From NCBI GenBank assembly GCA_035310145.1, contig DATGEL010000047.1, forward strand, positions 1 to 64,000: DNA of 64,000 nucleotides. Reading direction: 5' to 3'. The translations under genes were made by a program, and so were the position numbers. Of the stretch, positions 23,557 to 32,499 are shown one piece after another (position 1 is the first letter of the stretch; each line of letters begins with the position of its first letter). The DNA is from Dehalococcoidia bacterium (lineage in GTDB: Bacteria; Chloroflexota; Dehalococcoidia; CAUJGQ01). A model generated the notes under the pieces. It made no database searches. It had not been told where the DNA came from and saw only the letters and a list, made by a program, of their open reading frames with translations.

Positions 23557-24660
23557 ATGCCGGACATGTACTTCCACCAGGAGTTGCACGAAGACTGCGG
23601 GTGCTCCGCCTACATCGTCGGCTCGCGCCCGGCGCGCGAGGTGATGGTGGTGGATCCGGCGGTGGAGATCGAGCCCTATTTGGAGCTGACGCGCCAGCAC
23701 GGCTTCCGCATTCTCTCGGTGATCGACACGCACATCCACGCCGATCACGTCTCCGGCGCACGGGCGCTGGCGGCCGCCACCGGCGCCGAGCTCTGCCTGC
23801 ACCGCTCGGCCGAGGTCGGCTTTCCCTTCCGCCCGCTGGACGACGGCGACGAGCTGCACGCCGGCCAGGTGCGGCTGCGTGTGCTGCACACGCCCGGCCA
23901 CCGGCCCGAGGCGATCTCGCTGCTGGTGATCAACGACGCGCGCAGCCACGAGCCCTCGATGGTGCTCACCGGCGACACGCTGCTGGTGGGCGACGTGGGC
24001 CGGCCCGACTTCGGCGGTGAAGCGGGCGCCCGCTCGCTCTTCCAGAGTGTGAACCGCCTGCTGGAGCTGCCGGACTGGGTGGAGGTCTTCCCCGGCCACT
24101 TCGACGGCCCCTGCGGCAAGGGCATGTGCGGCCGGCCGAGCACGACGATCGGTTTCGAGCGGCGCTACAATCCCGTGCTGGAGCCGTTGCGCGAGCAGCC
24201 GGATGGCGCGGAGCAGGCGTTTGTGCAGCTGATCTCCGGCACGGTGCCGGCGAAGCCGCTGAACATGGACGCGATCATCGCCACGAATGTCGGCCAGATG
24301 GCGGCCGGCTGGGCCTCGCCGCACGGCATGGATCCTGTGCCGGAGCTGGCGCTGGAGGCGGCGCCCGCCTTCATCGCCGAAAAACGGCCGTTCATCGTCG
24401 ACGTGCGCGAGCCCCACGAGTACGCGGCGTTCCACCTTCCCGGCGCCGTTTCGATCCCGCAGTGCGAGCTTGCCGACCGCCTGGCCGAGCTGCCGCGCGA
24501 CGGCGAGTTACTGATCGTCTGCCAGAGCGGCGCGCGCTCCGAACGGGCCACGCGCTTCCTGCGCCAGCAGGGCTTCGCCAATGCCGTCAACCTCGTCGGC
24601 GGCTCCGGCGGCTGGAAGGAGCGCGGCTATCCGCTGGAGGAGGGCCAACCGGTCGCCTAG
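23557..24660 (+). CDS. Persulfide dioxygenase-rhodanese fusion
   Basis: 367 residues. Residues 1-~250: MBL fold of the ETHE1/persulfide dioxygenase type, with THIHADH, HTPGHRPEAIS, GDTLLVGDVGRPDF and FPGHFDGPCGKGMCG (the last characteristic of this group). Residues ~265-367: a rhodanese domain with active-site loop CQSGARS. The dioxygenase oxidises glutathione or other persulfide to sulfite and the rhodanese transfers the sulfane sulfur, so the fusion is a sulfide/persulfide detoxification module. ATG follows AAGGAG. It is divergent from the alcohol dehydrogenase gene. Confidence 0.92.
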   Translation: MPDMYFHQELHEDCGCSAYIVGSRPAREVMVVDPAVEIEPYLELTRQHGFRILSVIDTHIHADHVSGARALAAATGAELCLHRSAEVGFPFRPLDDGDELHAGQVRLRVLHTPGHRPEAISLLVINDARSHEPSMVLTGDTLLVGDVGRPDFGGEAGARSLFQSVNRLLELPDWVEVFPGHFDGPCGKGMCGRPSTTIGFERRYNPVLEPLREQPDGAEQAFVQLISGTVPAKPLNMDAIIATNVGQMAAGWASPHGMDPVPELALEAAPAFIAEKRPFIVDVREPHEYAAFHLPGAVSIPQCELADRLAELPRDGELLIVCQSGARSERATRFLRQQGFANAVNLVGGSGGWKERGYPLEEGQPVA

Positions 24661-24751
24661 GGACGCGGTCCCCAGCCGGATCATCCACCTCTCAGGTCCG
24701 TTGCTGTTCTGCAGGCGCCGCGCCGCGCCGTCTCCCTTGGCTGCTGGATGT

Positions 24752-24784
24752 TCCGATGTGTCTCCGATGTTCCTCCGATGTTCC
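24752..24784. repeat. 11-mer tandem repeat (three units)
   Basis: TCCGATGTGTC, TCCGATGTTCC, TCCGATGTTCC in the interval after the persulfide dioxygenase gene. The rest of 24661-24941 shows nothing I can name. Confidence 0.6.
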
Positions 24785-24941
24785 TATGAATGCGGTGACG
24801 TTCGACACCAGGCGTTCACTGCGCGGAGGCCGGAGCCGGTGCCGCGTAGCCACGAGATGGCATGTCGATCAGGCGGCTCTGCGCGGGTGACATTGGCTTG
24901 CGGGAGCGCCTCGGCCGATGCACGTTACGGCCGCCGCGCCT

Positions 24942-25583
24942 TCACTCGCGGCTGATTTGCCGCATGATGTCGGCCGCGGCGGCGCCCGGCGCCGGCGCCG
25001 GGATCTCGGCGACGCGCTCGGGCACGTCGTCGTACTCCAGGCGCAGGGCGCGGCACATCGTCGCGTGCAGGCGGTAGGTGCAGACGATGAAGGTCAGCTC
25101 CAGGATCGCTTCGTCGGAGAGCAGCGCCTTGAGCCGGGCGAAGGTTGCGTCCTGCACGCGGCCGTCGGCCAGCACCAGCTCGTCGGTGTAAGCGAGCACG
25201 GCGCGGTCGGCCGCGTCGAACTGCGCGGAGGACGCCCAGACCGGCAGGTCCGCGATCTGTTCCTCCGTGATGCCGACCGAGCGGCAGGCCTTACAGTGCT
25301 GGGAGAAGACGAAGCGGCTGCCGGCGGCGAAGCCGGTGCGTGTGATGCCCAGCTCGCGGAAGCGCGGCGGCAGCACCCGGCTCTTGCTGCCGATCAGCCC
25401 GAACTGGCCGACGAACGACTGGAAGATCTCCGGCGACTGCGCCATCACCGTCCACCAGTTGCCGGGCGTGCCGGTGGCCGTGCCGGGCTCGGCCACCGGG
25501 TCGCGCTGACCGAAGAGGCGGTCGTACATGGGCAGCACCGCGGGCGTGGCCTCGGCGCGGGGCACCTGGCGGAGACGCGGCAT
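24942..25583 (-). CDS. Carboxymuconolactone decarboxylase/AhpD-like protein
   Basis: 213 residues from ATG at 25583 (GAGGAG eight bases upstream). The all-helical AhpD-like fold is indicated by ITRTGFAAGSRFVFSQHCKACRSVG, where CKAC is the redox CxxC pair, and by a C-terminal helix with CTYRLHATMCRALRLEYD. Such proteins act as peroxidase partners or as gamma-carboxymuconolactone decarboxylase-like enzymes; the CxxC favours a redox role. No peroxiredoxin gene adjoins. Confidence 0.8.
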   Translation of the reverse strand: MPRLRQVPRAEATPAVLPMYDRLFGQRDPVAEPGTATGTPGNWWTVMAQSPEIFQSFVGQFGLIGSKSRVLPPRFRELGITRTGFAAGSRFVFSQHCKACRSVGITEEQIADLPVWASSAQFDAADRAVLAYTDELVLADGRVQDATFARLKALLSDEAILELTFIVCTYRLHATMCRALRLEYDDVPERVAEIPAPAPGAAAADIMRQISRE

Positions 25584-25973
25584 CGTCATTGCTCCTCTGG
25601 CATGTCTCATAGCTCTGGCGCCGCGCCGGCGGGCGGCCTGCGCCGCGGGCCTCTGCAGCATAGAGCCGTGCGCGTGTGAGCGGGAACAGCAGAGCGTCGC
25701 CACGCTGCGGCCGCCACGTCGCGCGCTCATGGCTGGCCTGCCGCCTGCAGCACGCGCGGTGCCGCCGGCGCTGCCCCGCTTCGCCGCCGTGCCGATCACT
25801 GCTCGAACGCGCCGCCCCGTCCGCCGATGGCATGCCCTGGTTGTCGCGCTGCCGCGCCTGGTGTATTACGAAGGAGTCCGGCGAGGGCCACGCGGGCAGC
25901 GCCGCGGCTATCTGCCTCGCCGCCTGCCATCGCCTGCGATCACGAAGGCAACAACCGATCTGAGGAGGGAATC
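25584..25973. other. Divergent intergenic region without gene
   Basis: 390 bases between the AhpD-like gene and the DUF1800 gene. Promoters for both must lie here but no clear -35/-10 pair stands out. Frames across it lack ribosome sites. Confidence 0.5.
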
Positions 25974-27377
25974 GTGGCCGAGAGCGATGTGGCCTTGCTC
26001 GCCCATCTCATGCGCCGCGCCGGCTTCGGCGCCAGCCGCGCCGAGCTCGATGCCTACGCCGGGCGCAGCTACGAGTCCGTGGTCGAAGAGCTGCTGCACC
26101 CCGAAGATCAGCCCGACGTCGACGACGACATCCTGCGCCGCTACTTTCCCGGTCTCGTGCACCAGGATTCGCCGGGCACGTGGAACGCCCGCTGGATCTA
26201 CCGCATGGTCAACTCCCGCCGGCCACTGGAAGAGAAGCTGGCGCTGTTCTGGCACGGCCTCTTCGCCACCGGCTGGGATAAGAGCGAGCACACACCGTCG
26301 TCGCTCAGCCAGATCGAGCTGTTTCGCCGCGTCGGCCTGCAGCCGTTGCAAACCATCCTGCTCGAGCTCTCGCGCGACCCGGCGATGATCTACTGGCTGG
26401 ACAACTCCGAGAACCACCGCGACGCGCCCAACGAGAACTACGGCCGCGAGCTGATGGAGCTGTTCTCCATGGGCCTGGGAAACTACTCCGAGCAGGACGT
26501 GAAGATGGCGGCGCGGGCCTTCACCGGCTGGACGGTCACGCAGCCGATCCCCATCTACCCTTACGGCTACTATCCCTCGCACTTCGTCTACCGGGCCGAG
26601 GACCACGACGACAGCGAGAAGACCTTTTTGGGCGAGACGGGCCGCTTCAACGGCGAAGACATCGTCGCGATCATCGTCAAGCAGCCGGCCACCGCCCGCT
26701 TCATCGCCCGCCACCTCTATAATTTCTTCGTGGCCGACGAGCCGCAGGTGCCCGCCTGGCAGCAGACGCCGCCCGCCGACCCGGAGGCGATCGAGGCGCT
26801 GATCGCGGCGTACAACGCCACCGGCGGCGACATCCGCTCGATCCTGCGCGTGCTGTTCAACTCCGACTTCTTCAAAGAGGCGCGCTTCCGCCGCGTGAAG
26901 AGCCCAATCGAGCTGGTGGTGGGTACCGTCAAGCTCTCCGGCGCGCATCGCCAGCCTGAGCCTGGCCTCTTGGCGCTGCCCGGCGCCGCGGGGCTGATGG
27001 GCCAGCGGCTGATGAATCCACCCACGGTCGAGGGCTGGCACACGGGCAAGGAGTGGATCGACGGCGGCACGCTGAACGAGCGCGTCAACTTCGCCGCCAA
27101 CGAAATCGGCGACGTGCGCAAGCCCGGCGTGCAGGCGATCGCCGCGGAGCTGAAGAGCAGCGGCGCGCCGCTCACCCCCGCGGCCTTCGTCGATCGCTGC
27201 CTGGAGCTGGCTGGGCCGCTGGACGCCAGCTCGACCACGCGCGCGGCGCTCTTGCGCTTCGCCGAGTCCGGCGGCGAGCTGCGCTTCGGCTCCGAGGCGG
27301 AGCAGGAAGAGAGCCGCGGCCGCGTGGCGCGGATGCTGCAGCTGATCGTGGCCTCGCCCGAGTACCAGTTCGCCTAG
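25974..27377 (+). CDS. DUF1800 domain protein
   Basis: 467 residues from GTG at 25974 after GAGGAGGGA. DUF1800 is recognised by HLMRRAGFGASRAELD near the N-terminus, the LFWHGLFATGWDK segment, NENYGRELMELFSMGLGNYSEQDV and the CTGW-like FTGWTV. This large family is found beside DUF1501 proteins in many environmental bacteria; function is unknown, though export and sulfatase-like partners have been suggested. There is no clear signal peptide. It is followed after 47 bases by a DUF1501 gene, the conserved pair. Confidence 0.9.
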   Translation: MAESDVALLAHLMRRAGFGASRAELDAYAGRSYESVVEELLHPEDQPDVDDDILRRYFPGLVHQDSPGTWNARWIYRMVNSRRPLEEKLALFWHGLFATGWDKSEHTPSSLSQIELFRRVGLQPLQTILLELSRDPAMIYWLDNSENHRDAPNENYGRELMELFSMGLGNYSEQDVKMAARAFTGWTVTQPIPIYPYGYYPSHFVYRAEDHDDSEKTFLGETGRFNGEDIVAIIVKQPATARFIARHLYNFFVADEPQVPAWQQTPPADPEAIEALIAAYNATGGDIRSILRVLFNSDFFKEARFRRVKSPIELVVGTVKLSGAHRQPEPGLLALPGAAGLMGQRLMNPPTVEGWHTGKEWIDGGTLNERVNFAANEIGDVRKPGVQAIAAELKSSGAPLTPAAFVDRCLELAGPLDASSTTRAALLRFAESGGELRFGSEAEQEESRGRVARMLQLIVASPEYQFA

Positions 27378-27424
27378 CGCCGTGCGGGGCGGGGCGCAGA
27401 TTCAGACAAGAGAGGGAATTCGAG

Positions 27425-28561
27425 ATGGCGGCTGCCGAACGTGAACCGGTGCTGGTGGTGCTGCAGCTCAGCGGCGGCAACGACTTCCTCAACACTGTCA
27501 TTCCCTACGAAGACGGCATCTACCACGACTCGCGGCCGACGGTGCGCGTGGCCGAGGAGCAGGTGATCCCGATCGACAAGACGCTGGCCTTCCACCCGCA
27601 GCTCGCGCGCTTCAACGAGTTGTACAACCAGGGCACGGTGGCCGTGGTCCAGGGCATCGGCTATCCGAACCACAACCGCTCGCACTTCCGCGGCATGGAT
27701 ATCTGGCACACCTGCGAGCCGGAGAAGGTGGCGACGGAGGGCTGGCTGGGCAAGGCGATCCGCGACCTGGACCCGCGCCACGAGAACGTGCTCACCGGCA
27801 TCAGCTTCGGGCGCGGGCTGCCGCGGGCGCTGGCGGCGCCGGAGGTGCCGGTGACGTCCGTCGGCGATCTCGACTCCTACGGCCTGATGAGCGGGATCAA
27901 GGCGCAAGCGCAGCGCGACGAGGCGCTGGACATCTTCCGCGAGATGTACACGCCCGCCGTCGGCGCCGGCATCGTCAAGGACTACTTGAGCCACACGGGT
28001 GTCGACGTGCTCACCGGCGCCGACCTGCTCAAGCAGGCGCCGGAGAAGTATCAATCGACGGTGCAGTACGCCGACAACCCGCTGGCGAAGAGCCTGCGCG
28101 ACGTGGCGCGCGTGCACCTGGCCGGCCTGGGCACGCGCGTCTTCTACACGCAGCACGGTGGCTACGACAGCCACGCCACGCAGTTGGCCACGCACCCGAA
28201 GTTGCTGGGCGAGCTGTCCGGCGCCGTCGCCGACTTCTTCCAGGACCTCGACGAGCACAACGCCGCGGACAATGTGGTGATGCTGGTCTTCACCGAGTTC
28301 GGCCGGCGCATCAAGGACAACGGCAGCGGCACCGACCACGGCTCCGGTGGCGGCGCCTACCTGATCGGCAAGCCGGTGCAGGGCGGCCTCTACGGCCAGT
28401 ACCCCTCGCTGGAGCCGAGCCAGCAGCTCAATGGCGAAGACCTGCGCCACCACATCGACTTCCGCGGCGTCTACGCCACGGTGCTCGAGCAGTGGCTGGG
28501 GCTGGACGCCAACCCGATCGTCGGCGGCAGCTACGAGCAGATCCGGCCGTTCCGCAATTAG
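27425..28561 (+). CDS. DUF1501 domain protein
   Basis: 378 residues. Alkaline-phosphatase-like DUF1501 family: LVVLQLSGGNDFLNTVIPY at the N-terminus, YPNHNRSHFRGMDIWHT, a TQHGGYDSHATQ segment with likely metal ligands, and FTEFGRRIKDNGSGTDHGSGG near the C-terminus. Members are usually Tat-exported; this one has no visible twin-arginine leader, starting at MAAAEREP. Encoded right after its usual DUF1800 partner, so a joint complex is likely. ATG at 27425 follows GAGAGGG. Confidence 0.9.
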   Translation: MAAAEREPVLVVLQLSGGNDFLNTVIPYEDGIYHDSRPTVRVAEEQVIPIDKTLAFHPQLARFNELYNQGTVAVVQGIGYPNHNRSHFRGMDIWHTCEPEKVATEGWLGKAIRDLDPRHENVLTGISFGRGLPRALAAPEVPVTSVGDLDSYGLMSGIKAQAQRDEALDIFREMYTPAVGAGIVKDYLSHTGVDVLTGADLLKQAPEKYQSTVQYADNPLAKSLRDVARVHLAGLGTRVFYTQHGGYDSHATQLATHPKLLGELSGAVADFFQDLDEHNAADNVVMLVFTEFGRRIKDNGSGTDHGSGGGAYLIGKPVQGGLYGQYPSLEPSQQLNGEDLRHHIDFRGVYATVLEQWLGLDANPIVGGSYEQIRPFRN

Positions 28562-28645
28562 GGCGCGTGGCCCTCATCACCCGGTTCATGCCTGTTGCCG
28601 CCAATGCCAGGGGAAGGGGAGTCTTCTTCTCAGTTCGTGCCGAAG

Positions 28646-28693
28646 CTCCCCTCTCCCAGGATTGGGACCGTGAGATCGACCGGGGGTGAGGGC
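28646..28693 (+). repeat. Dispersed CTCTCCC-GGATTGGG repeat
   Basis: CTCCCCTCTCCCAGGATTGGG followed after about 13 bases by CGGGGGTGAGGGCC. The right arm is shortened relative to the copy at 61100-61150. Confidence 0.6.
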
Positions 28694-28763
28694 CGAACGC
28701 GGCGTGCGGGCCGATCAACGGCCGGTGCAGTGCAGGGACCAAGTACAGGGAGGCAAACCACCA

Positions 28764-29792
28764 ATGCCACGAGCACACGCCCTGCTGCGGGCGGGCTTCC
28801 CCTACATCAAGACGCTGGGCATGCGCCGCCTGACCACCAACCCGGTGGACATCGCCCTGGGCGAGGAGGGCCGCATCTACGTGCTCTGCCGCGGCGAGCT
28901 GGGCACGGAGATCCGCCGCTACAGCTGGGACGACGACGACCGCGACACGATCGGCGGTGCCGGCACGGCCGAGGGCAAGTTCATCTGGCCCGCGGCGCTG
29001 ATCCGCGATCGCGAGGAGCGGCTCTTCATCTCCGATGAGGCGCTGAACCGTATCACGATCATGGACGGCGAGGGCAAATGCCTCGGCACGTGGGGCGAGG
29101 CGGGCAGCGGCGAGGGCCAGCTCAACCGCCCTTCCGGCATCGCCTTCGAGAATTCAGATGGAGGCAGCGATGAAAACCTGCTCGTGGTGGACACGATGAA
29201 CCACCGCGTGCAGAGGTTTTCCCGCGATGGGCGCTTTATCTCCGCGTTCGGCCGCTTCGGCACTGGCCCCGGCGAGTTCAACATGCCCTGGGGCATCGCC
29301 GTGGACGATGAGGGCCGCATCTACGTCAGCGACTGGCGCAACGACCGCGTGCAGATCTTCGACGCCGGCGGCGAGTTTGTGAGCGCCTTCGGCAGCTCTG
29401 GCGCGGAGGAGGGCCAGTTCAACCGCCCGGCTGGTCTTGCGGTCGACCGCGACGGCGACATCTACGTGGCCGATTGGGGCAACAACCGCGTGCAGCTCTT
29501 CAGCCCGGAGGGCCGCTACGTCGAGCAGTTCGTGGGCGACGCCACCCTCTCGCGCGTGGCCCGCGACTACCTGCTGGCCAACCCGAAGCCGCTGCGCCTG
29601 CGCGAGATGGCGCGGCTGGAGCCGCAGAAACGGCTCAAAGGCCCCGGCTCGGTGCGCGTGGACACCGAGGGCCGCCTCTTCATCTGCGACCACGGCTGCC
29701 ACCGCATCCAGGTCTACCAGAAGGAAGCGTACGTGCTCGGCCCCGACGCGATCGCGCCCGAGCGCCGCTCGCCCACGCTGATGACGACGTAG
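28764..29792 (+). CDS. NHL-repeat protein
   Basis: 342 residues built of about six NHL repeats forming a beta-propeller. Units include NPVDIALGEEGRIYVLCRG, RPSGIAFENSD...LLVVDTMNHRVQRFS, MPWGIAVDDEGRIYVSDWRNDRVQIF and RPAGLAVDRDGDIYVADWGNNRVQLF. These domains bind proteins or ligands; no enzymatic motif is visible. There is no signal peptide at MPRAHALLRAG. GGGAGG lies before ATG 28764. It follows the DUF1800-DUF1501 pair on the same strand after a repeat-bearing gap, possibly in one transcription unit. Confidence 0.88.
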   Translation: MPRAHALLRAGFPYIKTLGMRRLTTNPVDIALGEEGRIYVLCRGELGTEIRRYSWDDDDRDTIGGAGTAEGKFIWPAALIRDREERLFISDEALNRITIMDGEGKCLGTWGEAGSGEGQLNRPSGIAFENSDGGSDENLLVVDTMNHRVQRFSRDGRFISAFGRFGTGPGEFNMPWGIAVDDEGRIYVSDWRNDRVQIFDAGGEFVSAFGSSGAEEGQFNRPAGLAVDRDGDIYVADWGNNRVQLFSPEGRYVEQFVGDATLSRVARDYLLANPKPLRLREMARLEPQKRLKGPGSVRVDTEGRLFICDHGCHRIQVYQKEAYVLGPDAIAPERRSPTLMTT

Positions 29793-29818
29793 CGCCGGCA
29801 ACCGCCCGCGACCGCCGG

Positions 29819-31375
29819 TTACCGTCGCAGCGCCATGCCGGCCCAGACCAGCCGCTCTTCGCGGCGCGGGTCCTCTTCGACGCGGCAGGGCACGTCGCAG
29901 AGCATGGTGGCGCGCCGCTCCGCGGAATAGGCCGGCCAGTGCGGCAGGCCCGCGCCGTTTGGGTCGCCGTTGCGGGCGAAGGCCGCCCAGGCGTCGCTCA
30001 TCGAGGCGGCCAGCTCGGCGCGGTTGGGCTTGCTGCCCGTGAACGGCGCGGCGGCCGGCTGGTTGAAGACGAACGGGATCTCCAGCGCGTGGCAGGACTT
30101 GAACAGCCCGCCCAGCGCGTCGCTCTCCCAGGTGAAGAGATACATGAAGACCGGCGCCGGGCCGCCCGCGGCCTTGCGCTCCGCGAGCTGGATCGAGGAG
30201 AGGCGCGTGGGCTCGCTGGAGATGCCGATCAGCAGATCCCAGGGGGTGGCCTCTGGCCGGGTGCGGCGGTAGACGGCGAGGATCTCGTCGCGCCGATCGC
30301 CCAGTAGTCGCGTCAGCCGCTCCAGCAGCTCGTGCTCTTCGAGCCGCCGCCGGCGCGGGTCGCCGGCAAGGAAGAGCGCGGCCTCATCCTTGTTCGTGCC
30401 GATCAGCAGCGGCACCGGCACCGCCGTCGGCGCGGCCACCGGATCGAAGGGATGCTGCGGCAGATAGGCGCCATCGACGACCGGCCGCAGCCAGAGCGCG
30501 GCGCGGCGCGGGGCGCCGGCCATGTTCATGCCGCCGTCGCTGGGCGCCGGCAGGCTCGCCAGCGCCGCGGTCAGCTGCGCGTGCGGCAGGGTCTGCAGCT
30601 TTGCCGCCTCGTTCGCTCTGAGGCCGAGATGCGCGAGCAAGCGCTCGGCGAAGGCGGTGCCCTCGGCCGCCTCGGTGCCGCGCAGGCTGGGGCCGCTCTG
30701 CACGATCGCGCGGTGAAACAGCCCTTCCGCCGCGGGCATGGCGAGCAGCGTGCTGACCTTGGCGCCGCCGCCCGACTCGCCGAAGATCGTGACGTTGCTG
30801 GCGTCGCCGCCGAAGGCCGCGATGTTCTCGCGCAGCCATTGGAGGGCCAGTACCACGTCGAGCAACCCGGCCACGCCGGAGCCGGCAAAGGCGGGGTCGA
30901 GATCCGCGAGGTGCAGGTAGCCGAAGACGTTGAGGCGGTGGTTGATCGTGACGACGACGACATCGCCGCGGCGGGCCAGCGCGGCGCCGTTGTACCAGCC
31001 TTCACTGCCGGCGCCCTCGGCGTAGCCGCGGCCGTGCAGCCAGAGCATTACCGGCCGGCGGGCCGCGGTATCCGTGCCCGGCGTCCAGACGTTGAGCACC
31101 AGGCAGTCCTCGCTCTGCGGCAGGTCGGGCAGGAAGCCGATCGTGCGCTGGTCGGCGAGCGAGCCCGTGGCCACGGCGCCGCCCTGCGGGCAGATCGGGC
31201 CGAAGGCCGTGGCGTCGCGCACGCCGCGCCATGGCTCCGCCGGCAGCGGCGGCAGGAAGCGGCGGGCGCCGCCCGTCGGCGCGCCGTAGGGCACGCCACG
31301 GAAGACGAGCACGCCGTTCGCCTCGCTATCGCCCTGCAGGGCGCCCGCCGCGGTTTGCACGATTGGACCGGCCAT
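29819..31375 (-). CDS. Type B carboxylesterase
   Basis: 518 residues. Alpha/beta hydrolase of the carboxylesterase/cholinesterase family: [12 protein letters not shown], oxyanion hole WLHGRGY, nucleophile elbow GESGGGAKV with catalytic Ser, TNKDEAALF with the acid Glu, and [11 protein letters not shown] with the catalytic His. Hydrolyses carboxylic esters. ATG at 31375 follows AAGGAG and there is no signal peptide, so it is cytoplasmic. A near-perfect 22-bp palindrome 45 bases upstream suggests repressor control. Confidence 0.92.
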   Translation of the reverse strand: MAGPIVQTAAGALQGDSEANGVLVFRGVPYGAPTGGARRFLPPLPAEPWRGVRDATAFGPICPQGGAVATGSLADQRTIGFLPDLPQSEDCLVLNVWTPGTDTAARRPVMLWLHGRGYAEGAGSEGWYNGAALARRGDVVVVTINHRLNVFGYLHLADLDPAFAGSGVAGLLDVVLALQWLRENIAAFGGDASNVTIFGESGGGAKVSTLLAMPAAEGLFHRAIVQSGPSLRGTEAAEGTAFAERLLAHLGLRANEAAKLQTLPHAQLTAALASLPAPSDGGMNMAGAPRRAALWLRPVVDGAYLPQHPFDPVAAPTAVPVPLLIGTNKDEAALFLAGDPRRRRLEEHELLERLTRLLGDRRDEILAVYRRTRPEATPWDLLIGISSEPTRLSSIQLAERKAAGGPAPVFMYLFTWESDALGGLFKSCHALEIPFVFNQPAAAPFTGSKPNRAELAASMSDAWAAFARNGDPNGAGLPHWPAYSAERRATMLCDVPCRVEEDPRREERLVWAGMALRR

Positions 31376-31806
31376 CACGCAGCTCCTTCCCGTCAGGGCA
31401 CTGCCGGCAGCGTAGACCGACATTAACGTGCGCGTCAATGTTGAAGGCGGCATGCGCCGAACGATCGGGCGGCGGACGCCGCCCAGCCGAAGCGGGAACG
31501 AGTGTGCGGGCCGGGCAGTTCGGCACAACACCGGGTTCCCCCGTCCGTGGACCAATTTGCCCCGCCACACCGTTCATACGAGTAGGAGACACGATCGGCG
31601 GCCGCGCCGCTACATGGCCGGCGCCGTGCCGGGCGCTGATGCCGCCGCGTGGTTAAGCGCGGGCCGTCTTCTCACGAATTCAGATAGAGAGACGCCTCGA
31701 CAGAGGGGAAGGGAAGAGTCTGAGGAAGGAACTGGCCGTGCCGTCTTCGCGACCGAGAAACCGGCGTATCTGGGCTGCGACGCGTCGCAGTCTGACGGAG
31801 GATGAG
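31376..31806. other. Divergent intergenic region
   Basis: 431 bases between the esterase and a small zinc-knuckle gene. Apart from the TetR-like palindrome at 31420-31441 I see no feature. Frames across it lack ribosome sites. Confidence 0.5.
31420..31441. promoter_or_regulatory. TetR-type operator-like palindrome upstream of the esterase
   Basis: ACATTAACG-TGCG-CGTCAATGT, nine-base arms with one mismatch, 45 bases before the esterase ATG. Size and symmetry fit TetR-family operators. No TetR gene is present in the window. Confidence 0.45.
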
Positions 31807-31998
31807 ATGCAACCGACCTGCGCTGGCTGCAACCAGGTGATCGCCCCGATCGACGAAGCGTTGATGGTGCGGACGGAGGGATCGCTCCCCGGAGAGCGGC
31901 AGGCGTTCCATGCCCGCTGCTGGGTGTGGTGGAGCGAGGCTCGGCGCCGGCAGGAGCGCCTGCAGGCGATCTTCGCGCACACCGCCGTCGCCGGCTGA
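31807..31998 (+). CDS. Small zinc-knuckle protein
   Basis: 63 residues from ATG at 31807, GGAGG upstream. Contains CAGC near residue 5 and a HARC pair near residue 38, a plausible four-ligand zinc site. Ends in a basic helix (SEARRRQERLQAIFA). Function unknown; another small Cys-rich gene follows 156 bases on. Confidence 0.6.
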   Translation: MQPTCAGCNQVIAPIDEALMVRTEGSLPGERQAFHARCWVWWSEARRRQERLQAIFAHTAVAG

Positions 31999-32154
31999 GC
32001 CGGTTCAGATCGCAGCCGGAGCCTTTGTGCGGGGTATGCTGCCAGTTTCCTGACAGTGGACCATAACCGCGCGGGGGGACTCGTCAGCCCGAGATCGGCC
32101 CTCTATGGTGGGAATGCACCGTGTGTGCCCGCATAGAGGAAAGGTTTCGGCCGG

Positions 32155-32499
32155 ATGCCAGCCGCCTACCTGGGCCGTGAAGCCGATCGCCTGGCGTATT
32201 TGCTTCACCGCCTGAAGTACCCCGAGGCGCCGCCGCTGCTGCTGACCGACTGGCCGGAAGATCTGCAGCTGATCTCGTTTGCTACCGATTTGCGCCGCCT
32301 GTTGCCGCGGAGCAGCGTGAGCGCGATCGTCGCCGACCTGGAACGCCAGCTCGCCTTCTACCGCGAGCACGGTTCCATGCCGCGCTGCTGCGCCCACTGC
32401 CACAGCACGCTTGCCGATCTGCGCGCCCACTTCTGCGGCCCGGCCTGCCAGACGGCGTTTTACGGCAACGGCGTCGAGCCAGCCCGGCCGCGCGCCTGA
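32155..32499 (+). CDS. Small Cys-rich protein of unknown function
   Basis: 114 residues. An N-terminal helical part (LAYLLHRLKYPEAPPLLLTDWPEDL) precedes a C-terminal CCAHCHS...HFCGPAC zinc-binding segment resembling a treble-clef or MYND-like knuckle. It overlaps, on the opposite strand, the 3' extension of the nucleotidyltransferase ORF; coding quality here looks better on this strand. Confidence 0.55.
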   Translation: MPAAYLGREADRLAYLLHRLKYPEAPPLLLTDWPEDLQLISFATDLRRLLPRSSVSAIVADLERQLAFYREHGSMPRCCAHCHSTLADLRAHFCGPACQTAFYGNGVEPARPRA

